Below are positions 35,215 through 45,022 of a stretch of 64,000 nucleotides of DNA, piece after piece (position 1 is the stretch's first letter; every line of letters begins with the position of its first letter). The position numbers were made by a program, and so were the translations under genes. The notes beneath the pieces are model-generated. The model was not told the origin of the DNA. It saw only the letters and a program-made list of their open reading frames with translations, and ran no database searches. The stretch comes from an uncultured Desulfovibrionaceae bacterium (GTDB lineage: Bacteria > Desulfobacterota > Desulfovibrionia > Desulfovibrionales > Desulfovibrionaceae), in the NCBI GenBank assembly GCA_949741925.1, contig CATJOY010000048.1, positions 62,001-126,000 of the forward strand, written 5' to 3'.

Positions 35215-36229
35215 CGTGTCAAAAAGCTCCAGGACAGCGGGGCAAAAATCCGCTCCCAAGGCCGTTCCGGCCCGAGGAAAGAACGGCTTCAAGCCGGAAG
35301 AGAAAAAACCGGATGCGGCCCAAACGGCCGCTCCCGTTGCCGCGGCAGCAGCGGGCGCCCCTCAAGCCTCGCATAGCGGCATGCCGACCCGGAATCCCGG
35401 GGCGGTCAATCCCTATCTCCCCCATATGGCCACCGTGCAAGAAGTTATCAAGGAAACCCACAACATCATGACGTTCCGCGTTGTGCTCAACGATCAGGAA
35501 GTGATGAAAAATTTCCACTTCGAGCCGGGCCAGGTAGGGCAGCTCTCGCTTTTTGGAGCCGGGGAAGCCACCTTTGTCATCAATTCTTCTCCCACGCGCA
35601 GGGAGTATCTCCAGTTCAGCGTTATGCGGGCCGGGGAGGTCACCGCTGCTCTGCACGGCCTCCGGCCCGGGGATACGGTGGGCGTACGCGCCCCCCTGGG
35701 CAACCATTTCCCCTATCAGGCGATGAAGGGTAAGGATATCGTGCTCATTGGCGGCGGCATCGGCATGGCCCCGATCCGCACGCTGCTTTACTATATGCTG
35801 GATAACCGCGCCGATTACGGCAAGATCACCTTGCTTTACGGAGCGCGTTCCCCGCAGGATATGGCCTATAGCTACGAACTGCCCGAATGGCTCTCCAGCA
35901 AGGATATGGAATGCGTGTTAACTATCGACCGCGAGGCCGAAGGCTGGGAACACAAGGTCGGGCTGATCCCCAACGTGCTCCTGGAGATGGCGCCCCAACC
36001 CGATAATGCTGTGGCCGTAACCTGCGGCCCGCCGATCATGATCAAGTTCACCCTGGAAGCGCTGGCCAAGCTGCGTTTTGCCCCGGAACAGATTATCACC
36101 ACCCTGGAACGGCGCATGAAATGCGGTATCGGCATCTGCGGCCGCTGCAACATTGGAGAAAAATACGTCTGTGTCGATGGCCCGGTGTTTACCTACGCCG
36201 AGTTGCAAGGGCTGCCCAACGAACTCTGA
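35207..36229 (+). CDS. flxA: FlxA, FAD/NAD(P)-binding oxidoreductase subunit
   Basis: 340 residues. After an Ala/Pro/Lys-rich N-terminal extension of about 65 residues comes a ferredoxin-NADP reductase fold: FAD domain (FEPGQVGQLSLFG, INSSPTRREYLQFSV), NAD site (DIVLIGGGIGMAPIRTLLYYML), and the C-terminal iron-sulfur motif CGIGICGRCNIGEKYVCVDGPVF. The family is sulfhydrogenase gamma/AsrB-like. It is the proposed NADH entry point. The long low-complexity N-terminus is unusual for the family and may be a flexible tether. Confidence 0.92.
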   Translation: MANVSKSSRTAGQKSAPKAVPARGKNGFKPEEKKPDAAQTAAPVAAAAAGAPQASHSGMPTRNPGAVNPYLPHMATVQEVIKETHNIMTFRVVLNDQEVMKNFHFEPGQVGQLSLFGAGEATFVINSSPTRREYLQFSVMRAGEVTAALHGLRPGDTVGVRAPLGNHFPYQAMKGKDIVLIGGGIGMAPIRTLLYYMLDNRADYGKITLLYGARSPQDMAYSYELPEWLSSKDMECVLTIDREAEGWEHKVGLIPNVLLEMAPQPDNAVAVTCGPPIMIKFTLEALAKLRFAPEQIITTLERRMKCGIGICGRCNIGEKYVCVDGPVFTYAELQGLPNEL

Positions 36230-36570
36230 GCGCCCAAACGCTTGAGGGCAATGCCCTTTTGCCCAGGGGGCGGGCCGCCGCAGGAGAAAAGCGAATTGGA
36301 CCCGACAGCCCGGCTGTCGGGTTTTTTCTCTCTTTTAGGGATAGAAAAAAGCCGGTTTATCATATACTTTTCGGCAAAGCGGCGTTGCCGCCCGGAACCA
36401 TCGTTTCTTCCCGGAGCACATGCTATGCACGCAACGGGACGCCGAGCGGATCGCGTGGAGAGCGCTTTCTCGGCGCATAATGGCAAAGCAACGGTGTGCC
36501 TGTGGGGCTGACCTTGCCTGCCGACACGCTTTCCGTTTCCAACGTTCCGCTGTTTTGTTCAGGAGTTGCC
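36230..36570. other. flxA-hemC spacer
   Basis: 341 bases with the flx terminator and no credible gene. The frame of hemC is open 25 codons upstream of its chosen start but has no ribosome binding site there. Confidence 0.4.
36301..36327 (+). terminator. Terminator of the hdr-flx operon
   Basis: A perfect 10-bp stem (CCCGACAGCC / GGCTGTCGGG) with a one-base centre and a TTTTTT tail. Confidence 0.9.
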
Positions 36571-37515
36571 ATGCGCGCATTGACTATAGCCACTCGAGGC
36601 AGCAAGCTGGCCCTTTGGCAGGCGGAATATATCCGCTCCTCCTTGTTGCGGGCCTGCCCCGAAATTCCGGGTATAGAGCTGCTTGTCATAAAAACCAAGG
36701 GCGACCTCATTCTTGATGTGCCGCTGGCCAAGATTGGCGGCAAGGGGCTGTTCATCAAGGAAATCGAGGAGGCTTTGCTGGACGGCAGAGCGGATCTCGC
36801 TGTGCACTCTATGAAAGATGTGCCCATGGAACTGCCCCAAGGGCTGGCATTGGCGGCCGTGACGCAACGAGAGCTTCCCGGCGATGTGTTGCTTTCCGCT
36901 CACTTTCCTTCGCTGGAAGCCCTGCCGCAGGGAGCGCGGCTCGGCACCAGCAGCCTGCGTCGCCAGGCCCAGGCGCTGGCCCTCCGCCCGGATCTTGATA
37001 TCCGCTCTTTACGCGGCAACGTGGATACCCGCCTTGCTAAGCTCATGGCTGGAGAATTTGACGCCATCATCATGGCTGAAGCCGGGCTCTCCCGCCTGGG
37101 ACTCTCTGCGCCCTGCCACCAGATTCTCCCGATAGATTCGTTTCTTCCGGCCGGCGGCCAGGGCGCTCTCGGCATCGAAATACGTGACGACCGCCCGGAT
37201 ATCGCGGCTCTTGCAGCGATTCTGGAACACGCGCCCAGCCGTATTGCCGTGGAAGCCGAGCGCGGCTTTCTCGCCGGACTCAACGGCGGCTGCCAAGTTC
37301 CCATTGCTGCTTACGCCGTTATGCCTGATGACCACGCGGTCCGACTCCGGGGAGTGGTCATGGATGTGCGGGGGGAATATGCCCTACGCGGTGAAAAGCA
37401 AGGTCCGGCAGCCTGCGCCGGAAAGATAGGCCTTGAGCTGGCCGCGGAATTGCTGGAGCGCGGCGCGGGCCATCTTCTGGCCGGCCTGGATACTGCCGCG
37501 CCTCTGCCCCGCTGA
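36571..37515 (+). CDS. hemC: Porphobilinogen deaminase (hydroxymethylbilane synthase)
   Basis: 314 residues. It polymerises four porphobilinogens to hydroxymethylbilane in tetrapyrrole synthesis (heme, siroheme, cobalamin). [34 protein letters not shown] and [11 protein letters not shown] bind substrate, and the dipyrromethane cofactor Cys lies in [16 protein letters not shown] 36571 follows AGGAG at seven bases. It stands alone after the flx terminator. Confidence 0.96.
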   Translation: MRALTIATRGSKLALWQAEYIRSSLLRACPEIPGIELLVIKTKGDLILDVPLAKIGGKGLFIKEIEEALLDGRADLAVHSMKDVPMELPQGLALAAVTQRELPGDVLLSAHFPSLEALPQGARLGTSSLRRQAQALALRPDLDIRSLRGNVDTRLAKLMAGEFDAIIMAEAGLSRLGLSAPCHQILPIDSFLPAGGQGALGIEIRDDRPDIAALAAILEHAPSRIAVEAERGFLAGLNGGCQVPIAAYAVMPDDHAVRLRGVVMDVRGEYALRGEKQGPAACAGKIGLELAAELLERGAGHLLAGLDTAAPLPR

Positions 37516-37703
37516 GCGCCGTAAAGGGCTCCGCCGGAGGCATCATACCCCCGGCGGAGCCTGGACGCCATGCCCTATCCGGCACTATCCAAACCGGTAC
37601 CGCTGGTTCCTTCTCTTTCCAGCTTCACGATAATTCGCTATGATCCGGCTCCCGCAAGCGGGAAGATCACCAGGCCTGCCTCGGCGGCAGGTTGCGAGAC
37701 ATC

Positions 37704-40151
37704 ATGAAAAAAACGCCTCCTCTCTCCTCTTCGTTCCTCCGCGCCCGCCTCGACCCGGCGCGGATTCCTTATGCGGATAGCGCCGCCATCCCCAAAAACG
37801 TTCATCTACGGCCCCCGCAGCCTCGAGCCATGCAAGCCCTGGAACTGGGCATGCACATCAAAGACAGCGGCTACAACATCTATCTCTCCGGAGAGGCCAA
37901 CCTGGGCCGGACCTTTATGCTGCTTGATTTCCTCCAGCCCAAGGCGAAAAAAGCGCCGACGCCGCCGGATCTCATCTATGTGCATAACTTTGAAGATCCG
38001 GATAGCCCCTGCCTGATCGAGCTGCCCGCCGGGCAAGGGCGCAAGCTGAAAAATGCCATGGCCGACATGCTGGCCCGCATCCGCAAGGATATCCTCGCCC
38101 GTTTTGAAAACGACGCCTACACCCGCCGCCGCTCCGGCTTGCTGGATTCGTTCCAAGGCCGTAAAGATAAACTCTTTCGTCAAATGGACGCCGTAGCCGG
38201 AACCCGGGGGTTCCACTTGGATATGGATGATCAGGGAGCTATGACCCTCTACCCCCTGATCGAGGGGAAACGCCTCAGCGAACAGGAATTTGAAAGCCTG
38301 AACAGTGAGCAGCGCAAAGATTTACGCAGCAAAGGCGATTCCCTGCTCCACGCCATGACCGGCCTGATCCGGAAGCTCAGCCGCATGGAACAGGATTTTT
38401 TGGATAAAGAACGCCTTCTGGAAGAGGAAGTGGCTTCCGAGGTGCTGGATCGATTGCTCACGCCGTTGGCCGAAAAATTCTGCAAAAGTTGCAAATCCGA
38501 GGCCTTGGAAAAACATTTCAAAAACGTGCGCGAGCATATTCTGGATAATCTGGATTCCATCATATCCCGAGAGGCGCACCAACCCGGGTTGCCGCCTCTT
38601 CCAGGCGGGCAGCCGCCTTACCCTCCCTTGGCCTCGCCGCACGGCCCGGAAGCCCCCGGCCCCGATGAAGTCAGCCTGCGTTGTGAAGTGAATCTTTTTG
38701 TGGATAACGGCAAAACCCACGGCGCCCCCATTATCATGAGCGACCACCCGACCCCGGCCCATCTTCTGGGATCTATCGAACGGGAATCGGAGCTGGGGGC
38801 CCTGATCACGGATTTCACCCTCATTAAGGCCGGTTTCCTCCATAAGGCCAACGGCGGCTTTCTCATTCTCCGCATTGAGGATCTTTTGCAACACCCCGCG
38901 GCTTGGGAAGGCATGCTCCGCTCGCTTCGTTCGGGCTTGGCCCGCATTGAGGATCCCGGCGACGGCGAATCTGCCAAGACCAAAGGCATCAGCCCCATGC
39001 CCGTGCCCCTCTCCCTCAAGGTCATTCTCGTGGGCACGGAATACCTTTACGAAAGCCTGCTCATGGCCGATGAACGCTTTGGCAAGTTGTTCAAGATCAA
39101 GGCCCAACTCACCGAATACATGCCGCGCAATGCCCGAGGCATCCGTATCTACCTTGCTCATTTCCGGCGAATCATCGAAGATGCCCACCTTCTGCCCTTT
39201 GATCGGGAGGCCATGGCCGCCCTGGTCGATGCGGGCTCAAGCCTGGTGGAAGATCAGAAGTGCCTTTCCCTGAAATTCCCGCTGCTTCGGGAAATTATGA
39301 TTGAGGCCTCTTCCATGGCTGCCATGCGGGGTAAAACCATGGTTGATGGCGAAACCATGCGCGAAACCATGCAGGCCCGCACCTTCCGGGCCAATCTGGT
39401 GGAAGAATCCTTCATGGAAGAGTATGACCGTAAGGTAATTAAGGTAGAAACCAGCGGCTCGGCTGTGGGGCGGGCCAATGGGCTTTCGGTTACCTTGTAC
39501 GGCGACTTTGAATTCGGCCTGCCGCACCAAATAGCGGCCACCGTCGGCGCAGGGAGTGAAGGCATCATCGACCTTGAACGTGAATCCACCTTAGGCGGCC
39601 CCATCCATACCAAGGCTATGCTCATTCTCAAAAGCTATCTGCTCAGCCAATTTGCCAGGAACAAACCCCTGGTGCTCAGCGGCAGCCTCTGCTTTGAACA
39701 AAGCTACGCCGGTATTGAGGGCGATTCCGCCTCGGGCGCGGAACTCGCGGCCCTGCTTTCGGCCCTGGCCGGCGTGCCCCTTTCCCTCTCGCTAGCCTTT
39801 ACCGGCGCTGTCAGCCAATCCGGCCAGATTATGGCCGTGGGCGGCGTTACCCGCAAGATCGAAGGGTTCTTTGAAGTTTGCCGCCGCCATGGCTTGAACG
39901 GTTCCCAAGGCGTTCTTATTCCCAAGGATAACATCGACCACCTCATGCTCAAAGATGAAGTGCTCGAAGCCGCCGCTAACGGCGCCTTCAGCATTTACCC
40001 GGTCGGGCATATTCGCGAGGCTATGGAGTTGCTTTCGGGCATTCCTTCGGGGACGATGCGCAAAAACGGCAGCTTTACGCCGGGTTCGCTCTACGCCAAA
40101 GTTGATGCGCGTCTGGCCGAACTGGCCCGGCTGGGCAAGAAAAAACGGTAA
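37704..40151 (+). CDS. Lon-like ATP-dependent protease (AAA domain plus S16 peptidase)
   Basis: 815 residues of the LonB/LonC-like family seen in bacteria. The N-terminal region has SGEANLGRTFML as a diverged P-loop, and a long helical insertion (about 115-300) follows. KANGGFLILRIEDLLQHPAAW, VILVGTEYLYESLL and LAHFRRIIEDAHLLPF are AAA-like segments. The S16 domain carries the Ser-Lys dyad in EGDSASGAEL (Ser about 675) and VGGVTRKIEG (Lys about 718). The Walker A looks atypical (no GKT), so ATP dependence is uncertain. ATG 37704 has only a weak ribosome binding site. It is probably cytoplasmic. Confidence 0.88.
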   Translation: MKKTPPLSSSFLRARLDPARIPYADSAAIPKNVHLRPPQPRAMQALELGMHIKDSGYNIYLSGEANLGRTFMLLDFLQPKAKKAPTPPDLIYVHNFEDPDSPCLIELPAGQGRKLKNAMADMLARIRKDILARFENDAYTRRRSGLLDSFQGRKDKLFRQMDAVAGTRGFHLDMDDQGAMTLYPLIEGKRLSEQEFESLNSEQRKDLRSKGDSLLHAMTGLIRKLSRMEQDFLDKERLLEEEVASEVLDRLLTPLAEKFCKSCKSEALEKHFKNVREHILDNLDSIISREAHQPGLPPLPGGQPPYPPLASPHGPEAPGPDEVSLRCEVNLFVDNGKTHGAPIIMSDHPTPAHLLGSIERESELGALITDFTLIKAGFLHKANGGFLILRIEDLLQHPAAWEGMLRSLRSGLARIEDPGDGESAKTKGISPMPVPLSLKVILVGTEYLYESLLMADERFGKLFKIKAQLTEYMPRNARGIRIYLAHFRRIIEDAHLLPFDREAMAALVDAGSSLVEDQKCLSLKFPLLREIMIEASSMAAMRGKTMVDGETMRETMQARTFRANLVEESFMEEYDRKVIKVETSGSAVGRANGLSVTLYGDFEFGLPHQIAATVGAGSEGIIDLERESTLGGPIHTKAMLILKSYLLSQFARNKPLVLSGSLCFEQSYAGIEGDSASGAELAALLSALAGVPLSLSLAFTGAVSQSGQIMAVGGVTRKIEGFFEVCRRHGLNGSQGVLIPKDNIDHLMLKDEVLEAAANGAFSIYPVGHIREAMELLSGIPSGTMRKNGSFTPGSLYAKVDARLAELARLGKKKR

Positions 40152-40601
40152 CGGCAGGGTAAGGCTTTCTTCCGGGGGCTCGGCGGCCGGGGCGCTCTCC
40201 ACAAGAGGCGGAGCAGCTTTTTATCCGGGGGAGGGCCTGCGGCGCTCTCGGGCTTGCCTCACCCCCCTTCCCGCATAGGCGTGGGTTCTTGATACGCACA
40301 GACTGTCTTTTCACCCTGGGGATTCCAACGGCCTCATGGATTGAGACAGTGTCGGGCTTGTTTCCCCTCGCTTGGCACAATCAGCTTGGGCAGCTAAAAA
40401 TTTTTGCGAATAGTGGAGGCGGCGAAGCTCCTCTGGAGCCTCTAAGGGGAAGTCGCCCCGGCGAACTATCTCCACTACGCCTCTTTTTGCCCATGTGTAG
40501 AGTGGGCATTTTTTGTGCGCTTGTTGTACAAAGTGTATCACGAGGAATGACGGATTGTTCCTTGTAGAAGCGCTGGGGGCTCTGGCAGCAGAGAGGGAAA
40601 G
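40152..40601. other. Spacer between convergent lon-like and lpxI genes
   Basis: 450 bases without a gene. 40406-40480 can fold into a long stem (TAGTGGAG at 40411-40418 with CTCCACTA at 40470-40477, extended by GCG/CGC) enclosing GCTCC-tct-GGAGC and GGCGA/TCGCC. A terminator follows. Confidence 0.45.
40488..40514 (+). terminator. Terminator of the lon-like gene
   Basis: TGCCCA / TGGGCA stem with a 9-base loop followed by TTTTTT. Confidence 0.7.
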
Positions 40602-41423
40602 CTACGGCCCTTCGGCAGGCAAACCGATAACAGCCAAGCCCGCGGCATCGGCAATGCGCAACGCTTCCTCTCGGTCAAAGAACAACGTTTTTCCGGCCTC
40701 ATAGGCCAGGGCCCGGTAACCGTGCGCCGCCATAACCCGAAAGGTGCCCGGCCCGATAGCCGGTTGATCCACGCGCTCATCTTGGCCCGGTTTGAAAATT
40801 TTGATGGCCACGCAGCCTTCGCCGCCCAACCGACCACCACGCTCAAGCGTGGCGTCAGTGCCTTCTATGGCCTCCACGGCCACAACCATACTGCTTTTGA
40901 CCACTATGAGCTGGCCGATATCCAGGCCTCCCATAGCCCGGGCAATGGGCCAGCCGTAGCGGATACTTTCCATATCCTGCTCATCGGGGCGGCGCTTGGA
41001 GAGGAGCCCCGCCGGAGCGGCCAAATCCGGCACAAAAGCTGCCGCCTTAACAACGCAAAGGCCTTCCTCGGCCAGAGCTTCGGCGGCCGCCCTGAGCAAG
41101 GCGTCATCCCCCTTGCCCCGCAGGCGCAGCATGAATTTTACAGCTTTGAAATCCGGACGCAGCTCAAACAACCTTGGCTTGCTGACAGCCCCGGCAAGGC
41201 AAAGCTCGCGCACGCCGTGACCATGGAAAAAATCCACCAGTTTGGCAAATTGCCCCAGATGAATCATCCGGAAATCATCGGCTTCGGCGGCAAGGGCCGG
41301 GTCGGTATGCCCGGAAAGACCGATGATGTAGACTTTGCGGCCCCCGGCCCGGGCTCCCCGAGCTACCTGGAGCGGGAACTGTCCGGAACCGGCAATGATG
41401 CCGAGAGATGCTTCTGTTGCCAT
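40602..41423 (-). CDS. lpxI: UDP-2,3-diacylglucosamine pyrophosphatase LpxI
   Basis: 273 residues of the DUF1009/LpxI family. It hydrolyses UDP-2,3-diacylglucosamine to lipid X, the step done by LpxH in E. coli. LGIIAGSGQFPLQVARGAR opens the N-terminal domain. The catalytic domain contains DIGQLIVVKSSMVVAVEAIEGTDATL, with the conserved Asp of the family, and LAVIGLP at the end. The start at 41423 is chosen for the family N-terminus and GGAG ten bases upstream; a further 68 upstream codons look non-coding. It is the last gene of the lipid A cluster. Confidence 0.92.
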   Translation of the reverse strand: MATEASLGIIAGSGQFPLQVARGARAGGRKVYIIGLSGHTDPALAAEADDFRMIHLGQFAKLVDFFHGHGVRELCLAGAVSKPRLFELRPDFKAVKFMLRLRGKGDDALLRAAAEALAEEGLCVVKAAAFVPDLAAPAGLLSKRRPDEQDMESIRYGWPIARAMGGLDIGQLIVVKSSMVVAVEAIEGTDATLERGGRLGGEGCVAIKIFKPGQDERVDQPAIGPGTFRVMAAHGYRALAYEAGKTLFFDREEALRIADAAGLAVIGLPAEGP

Positions 41424-41662
41424 AAGGGGCCGCTCCGGAAACTCTGCGCCGGGGCTTGAAGGTTGAGGGCTTTTCCCCCCTCGCTCCCGGCGGCAGCGTG
41501 CCGCTTCCCGGACGGAAGCCCCGGGGAAGACACGCCTCAGGCGAAACGCTGTGCCGCCCCGGCAGAAAAACCCACCCGTGTTCAGCCCCTGGAAGAGCAC
41601 GCCTTTGCAGGTTAGTAGAACCGACAACGCAACACCACGCGCCGCCGAAAAACACCGCGTCC

Positions 41663-42472
41663 TCAGCCCTCCTGATCCTCGGTATCGTGAGAGGCCGCCA
41701 AGACGCCCCGGGAACCTTCCCGCATGAACCGCAAAAGTTCCATGATCTCGGGAAAGGAGCCATATTCTTTTTCCGCTTCGAGCAAGGCCTCTTGGCGCGG
41801 CTTGCCTGCAAGCCAGATCAGTTTATACGCGCCGCGCAAGGCTGAGATCAGCTCCCGGGAAGCGCCCATGCGCCGAAGACCAACCAAATTGGGGCCGTGC
41901 AGATCTGCCCGAGGGCCCGAGGCCAGCATAAAGGGCGGCACATCCATAGCAATACCGCTCATGCCGCCGATAAAGGCGTTGCGTCCAATGCGCGCGAACT
42001 GATGCACGGCCGAAAGACCGCCAAGAATAGCGCCGCTCTGCACCTCCACATGCCCGGCCAGGGTGGCGTTGTTGGACATGATAATGCTATCCCCCAAGGT
42101 ACAATCGTGCGCAACGTGAGTATAAGCCATCAGCAGGTTCCGGCTGCCCACCCGGGTCACCCCGCCGCCGGTTTCCGTGCCCCGGTGCAGGGTGGCAAAC
42201 TCGCGGATAGTATTGTTATCACCGATTTCAAGCCAGGAGGTTTCGCCGTGAAACTTGAGATCCTGGGGCGCGCCGCCGACCATGGCGTAGGAGTGAATGT
42301 GGTTGTTCCTGCCGAGACGGGTGTAGCGACGTACCGAGGCAAAGGCATCCACACGGGTTCCCTCGCCAATGATAACGTCTTCTTCGATAACGGCGCAATG
42401 GCCGATAACCGCGCCATCGCCGATTTCGGCGGAGGAAGCCACTTGGGCCGTGGGATGGATGGTAACGCTCAT
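41663..42472 (-). CDS. lpxA: UDP-N-acetylglucosamine acyltransferase
   Basis: 269 residues. It performs the first step of lipid A synthesis. Left-handed beta-helix hexapeptide repeats run from [20 protein letters not shown] onward; the catalytic His lies in [18 protein letters not shown], and [15 protein letters not shown] plus a C-terminal helical domain ([22 protein letters not shown]) are typical. It overlaps the fabZ stop as ATGA. A 239-base spacer separates it from lpxI. Confidence 0.96.
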   Translation of the reverse strand: MSVTIHPTAQVASSAEIGDGAVIGHCAVIEEDVIIGEGTRVDAFASVRRYTRLGRNNHIHSYAMVGGAPQDLKFHGETSWLEIGDNNTIREFATLHRGTETGGGVTRVGSRNLLMAYTHVAHDCTLGDSIIMSNNATLAGHVEVQSGAILGGLSAVHQFARIGRNAFIGGMSGIAMDVPPFMLASGPRADLHGPNLVGLRRMGASRELISALRGAYKLIWLAGKPRQEALLEAEKEYGSFPEIMELLRFMREGSRGVLAASHDTEDQEG

Positions 42473-42969
42473 GCGATATCCTTGCGGCGCATTATGGCGG
42501 CCGTGAGTTCAGCTTCAGCGGCGAGCTTGCCGCCAACATACGCCTTTCCGCTCATTTTCCAAAGACGCATTTTACGGCGCAAAAGACAGCATTCCATATC
42601 CAGCCTATCGCCGGGCACCACAGGCTGGCGGAAACGCACGTTCTCCATGCCGGTGAAAAGAAATATTGAATCGTTGACTTCCTCGCCTGTCCAATCGCCA
42701 ATAACCATAAGTCCCCCGGCCTGGGCCAGGGCCTCCATGATCATAACCCCGGGCATGACCGGAAGGCCCGGAAAATGCCCCTGGAAAAACGGTTCGTTGA
42801 TGCTGACGTTCTTATAGGCCTTGATGGTTTTGCCGGGCTCGCAATGGACAATCCTATCCACCATCAAAAAAGGATACCGATGGGGCAGAAGGGACATGAT
42901 CCGCTGGATATCCATGCCGTTTGTTTCCCTCTCTTTGGTAGCGGCTTCCGGGGCTTGAGTCGAAGTCAT
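42469..42969 (-). CDS. fabZ: 3-hydroxyacyl-ACP dehydratase FabZ
   Basis: 166 residues. Hot-dog fold; the catalytic His is in [14 protein letters not shown] and the Glu in [23 protein letters not shown]. It supplies unsaturated acyl chains for membrane lipids and competes with LpxA for the same hydroxyacyl-ACP pool, which explains its place in the lpx cluster. Start 42969 has an excellent AAGGAGAG and overlaps the lpxD stop; an internal ATG (42915) gives the shorter common form, so an ~18-residue extension is real only if the first start is used. Confidence 0.95.
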   Translation of the reverse strand: MTSTQAPEAATKERETNGMDIQRIMSLLPHRYPFLMVDRIVHCEPGKTIKAYKNVSINEPFFQGHFPGLPVMPGVMIMEALAQAGGLMVIGDWTGEEVNDSIFLFTGMENVRFRQPVVPGDRLDMECCLLRRKMRLWKMSGKAYVGGKLAAEAELTAAIMRRKDIA

Positions 42970-44003
42970 TTTCTCTCCTTGGGCAAAAGGTCTTGCAGCG
43001 CGTTCAATTCCTTTTCAAGGGCGGCCAGCCGCTTGTACATATCCGGGAGTTTGGGCATAACGGTGATGGTACGCAAAAACGTTCTGCCGTCCACGCAGGG
43101 GGTGCCCCCGCAGGTTTGACCATCAGGAATATCCTTGGCAACCCCGGATTTCGGCCCGATGGTCACATCATTGCCGATACGGAGGTGCCCAGCCACGCCC
43201 ACTTGACCGGCCATGGTCACCCGATCCCCAACGCGCGTGCTGCCGGATATGCCCACCTGGGAAACCAGAAAACATTCCTTGCCCACGCTGACATTGTGGC
43301 CCACCTGCACCAGATTGTCGATCTTAGTGCCCTCGCCAATGCGGGTTACCCCCAAAACAGCTCTATCCACGGCGCTTCCGGCGCCGATTTCAACATCATC
43401 GCCAAAGGCCACGCTGCCGATCTGGGGAATCTTCTGAATGCCGTGCTCCGTACGGGCAAAACCAAAGCCATCGGCCCCCAATACGGCGCAGGCATGCACA
43501 ATGCAGCCATCGCCAAGAACAGTATCCGCCATAAGCACCGCATTAGGGTACAGAGCACAGCGCTCCCCGATACGGCTGTTTTCCCCTACATAGACCCCGG
43601 GAAACAGCACCGTCCTCTCGCCGATGATCGCTCCCGCGCCGACATACACAAAAGGATAGACCGTACACGAAGCAGCCACAGAAGCCTCGGGATGGATGAA
43701 GGCCCGCTCGCTGATCCCTGTATAGCTGCCCTGGGGGCGGGCAAAAAGCGCCAGAGCCCGGCCGAAATCCTGATAAGGATTTTTGCTGACAAGGGCGCGC
43801 CGCACCTGATCGGCATGCTCCTCATCAACAATAACCGCGCCGGCCCGGGTATTCCCGAGATACGAGGCATACTTGACGTTGGCAAGAAAGGAGATTTCAT
43901 CGGGACCGGCGTCCTCAAGGGTATTGAGCCCGTTGATTTCGCAATCATCGCCCCGCAACTGCAAACCGAGAACTTTTGCTACGCCGGAGAGGGTCCAGGC
44001 CAT
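42966..44003 (-). CDS. lpxD: UDP-3-O-(3-hydroxyacyl)glucosamine N-acyltransferase
   Basis: 345 residues. An N-terminal uridine-binding domain ([21 protein letters not shown]) is followed by hexapeptide repeats with the catalytic His in [26 protein letters not shown]. It adds the second hydroxyacyl chain in lipid A synthesis. A C-terminal helix ([18 protein letters not shown]) probably trimerises. It overlaps fabZ. Confidence 0.96.
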   Translation of the reverse strand: MAWTLSGVAKVLGLQLRGDDCEINGLNTLEDAGPDEISFLANVKYASYLGNTRAGAVIVDEEHADQVRRALVSKNPYQDFGRALALFARPQGSYTGISERAFIHPEASVAASCTVYPFVYVGAGAIIGERTVLFPGVYVGENSRIGERCALYPNAVLMADTVLGDGCIVHACAVLGADGFGFARTEHGIQKIPQIGSVAFGDDVEIGAGSAVDRAVLGVTRIGEGTKIDNLVQVGHNVSVGKECFLVSQVGISGSTRVGDRVTMAGQVGVAGHLRIGNDVTIGPKSGVAKDIPDGQTCGGTPCVDGRTFLRTITVMPKLPDMYKRLAALEKELNALQDLLPKERK

Positions 44004-44339
44004 GCCTGCTCCTTACTGACTGAAAGGGTTGAGAGCATCGCAACCTTGAAAAACGGAATACTCCGGAACGGCCAATCGTGCCCGCCCCGGAGCCGCAGGC
44101 AAAACCGCGTTGCCTCGCAAGGCTGCAAAAGCCGCGTCGCTACGCTATCTTTCCGGCGGCTTCTGCTGTGCAAAACCGGGGCGGCAAGCCTCTTCCGCGC
44201 CCCCTACCGGTAAACGGGAAGGCCCCCAAGAGCATCTCCGGAAAAAAACGGCTCCTGCCGACCACCGCGGGGGTTCCCCCCAAAAGAAAGCGCTGCCCGC
44301 GAGCGCGGGCAGGCTTTACTCCAATGCAAACGGGCGCAA
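44004..44339. other. skp-lpxD spacer
   Basis: 336 bases, no gene; it carries the skp terminator and a GC-rich stretch, so lpxD may have its own promoter, though none is clear. Confidence 0.4.
44284..44312 (-). terminator. skp terminator (minus strand)
   Basis: A 9-bp stem CTGCCCGCG / CGCGGGCAG (44293-44312) with a T-rich CTTTCTTTT on the minus strand just after it. Confidence 0.65.
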
Positions 44340-44876
44340 TCAGCGCGAACCGGCCGGTTTTTCCTTATACACCCGGGTCACTTCAGTAATCATATCGTTG
44401 GTAACATCCGCATCCTTAGTGTAAAAGACCGGACCGCCAATAGCGGAATCCAGAAGGATATTATACCCTTTGCGGTTACCATAATCCTGCGCTGCGGTCA
44501 TCAGATTGTTGACGAATTCTTCCTCTAGGCGAGCAGCAGCGTTTTCCGCCTTGCGGGCAAAGGCCTGGTAACGATCTTCAAAATCGCGCTTCTGGCGCTG
44601 GAACTTGACCAGGGCATCTTCTCGGGCGTCCGGATTCATACCCGCTTGCTGGGTTTGGATCTGATCCGCCTGGCGCTTGAGTTCCTGGCTTTGTTTTTCC
44701 AGAGCGTTTCTTTCGTTGGCGAATTGGGATTCAAGCTTCTTCTGGGCATCTTTGAGCGGGGCGCAATTGGCCGCGATGGCCCGGGAATTGAAGACGCCGA
44801 TCTTGGTCTCAGCGGCGTCGGCATTCCCTGCCAGGATGAGAGAAAGAAGCAGGGAAAGGAAGAGTACTTTACGCAT
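44340..44876 (-). CDS. skp: Periplasmic chaperone Skp/OmpH family
   Basis: 178 residues. A signal peptide (MRKVLFLSLLLSLILAGNADAA) precedes a long alpha-helical hairpin rich in Gln, Lys and Glu (residues about 45-135) and ends with a short strand region. Skp trimers hold outer-membrane proteins on their way to BamA, matching the nearby bamA. AAGGAGC lies before the ATG at 44876. Longer readings to 45026 have no support. Confidence 0.88.
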   Translation of the reverse strand: MRKVLFLSLLLSLILAGNADAAETKIGVFNSRAIAANCAPLKDAQKKLESQFANERNALEKQSQELKRQADQIQTQQAGMNPDAREDALVKFQRQKRDFEDRYQAFARKAENAAARLEEEFVNNLMTAAQDYGNRKGYNILLDSAIGGPVFYTKDADVTNDMITEVTRVYKEKPAGSR

Positions 44877-45022
44877 ATGACAGCTCCTTATGGTGCATTC
44901 TTGACCAACAACCGGAGATCCGGCACACAATTCGTCGATTGGCAACGAGTTTATGGAATATCTTTCTCTGCCTTCCGAGTCAAGCAAGTTCCCGTTGACC
45001 GGCTTCCGGCGATCCGTAGGCA

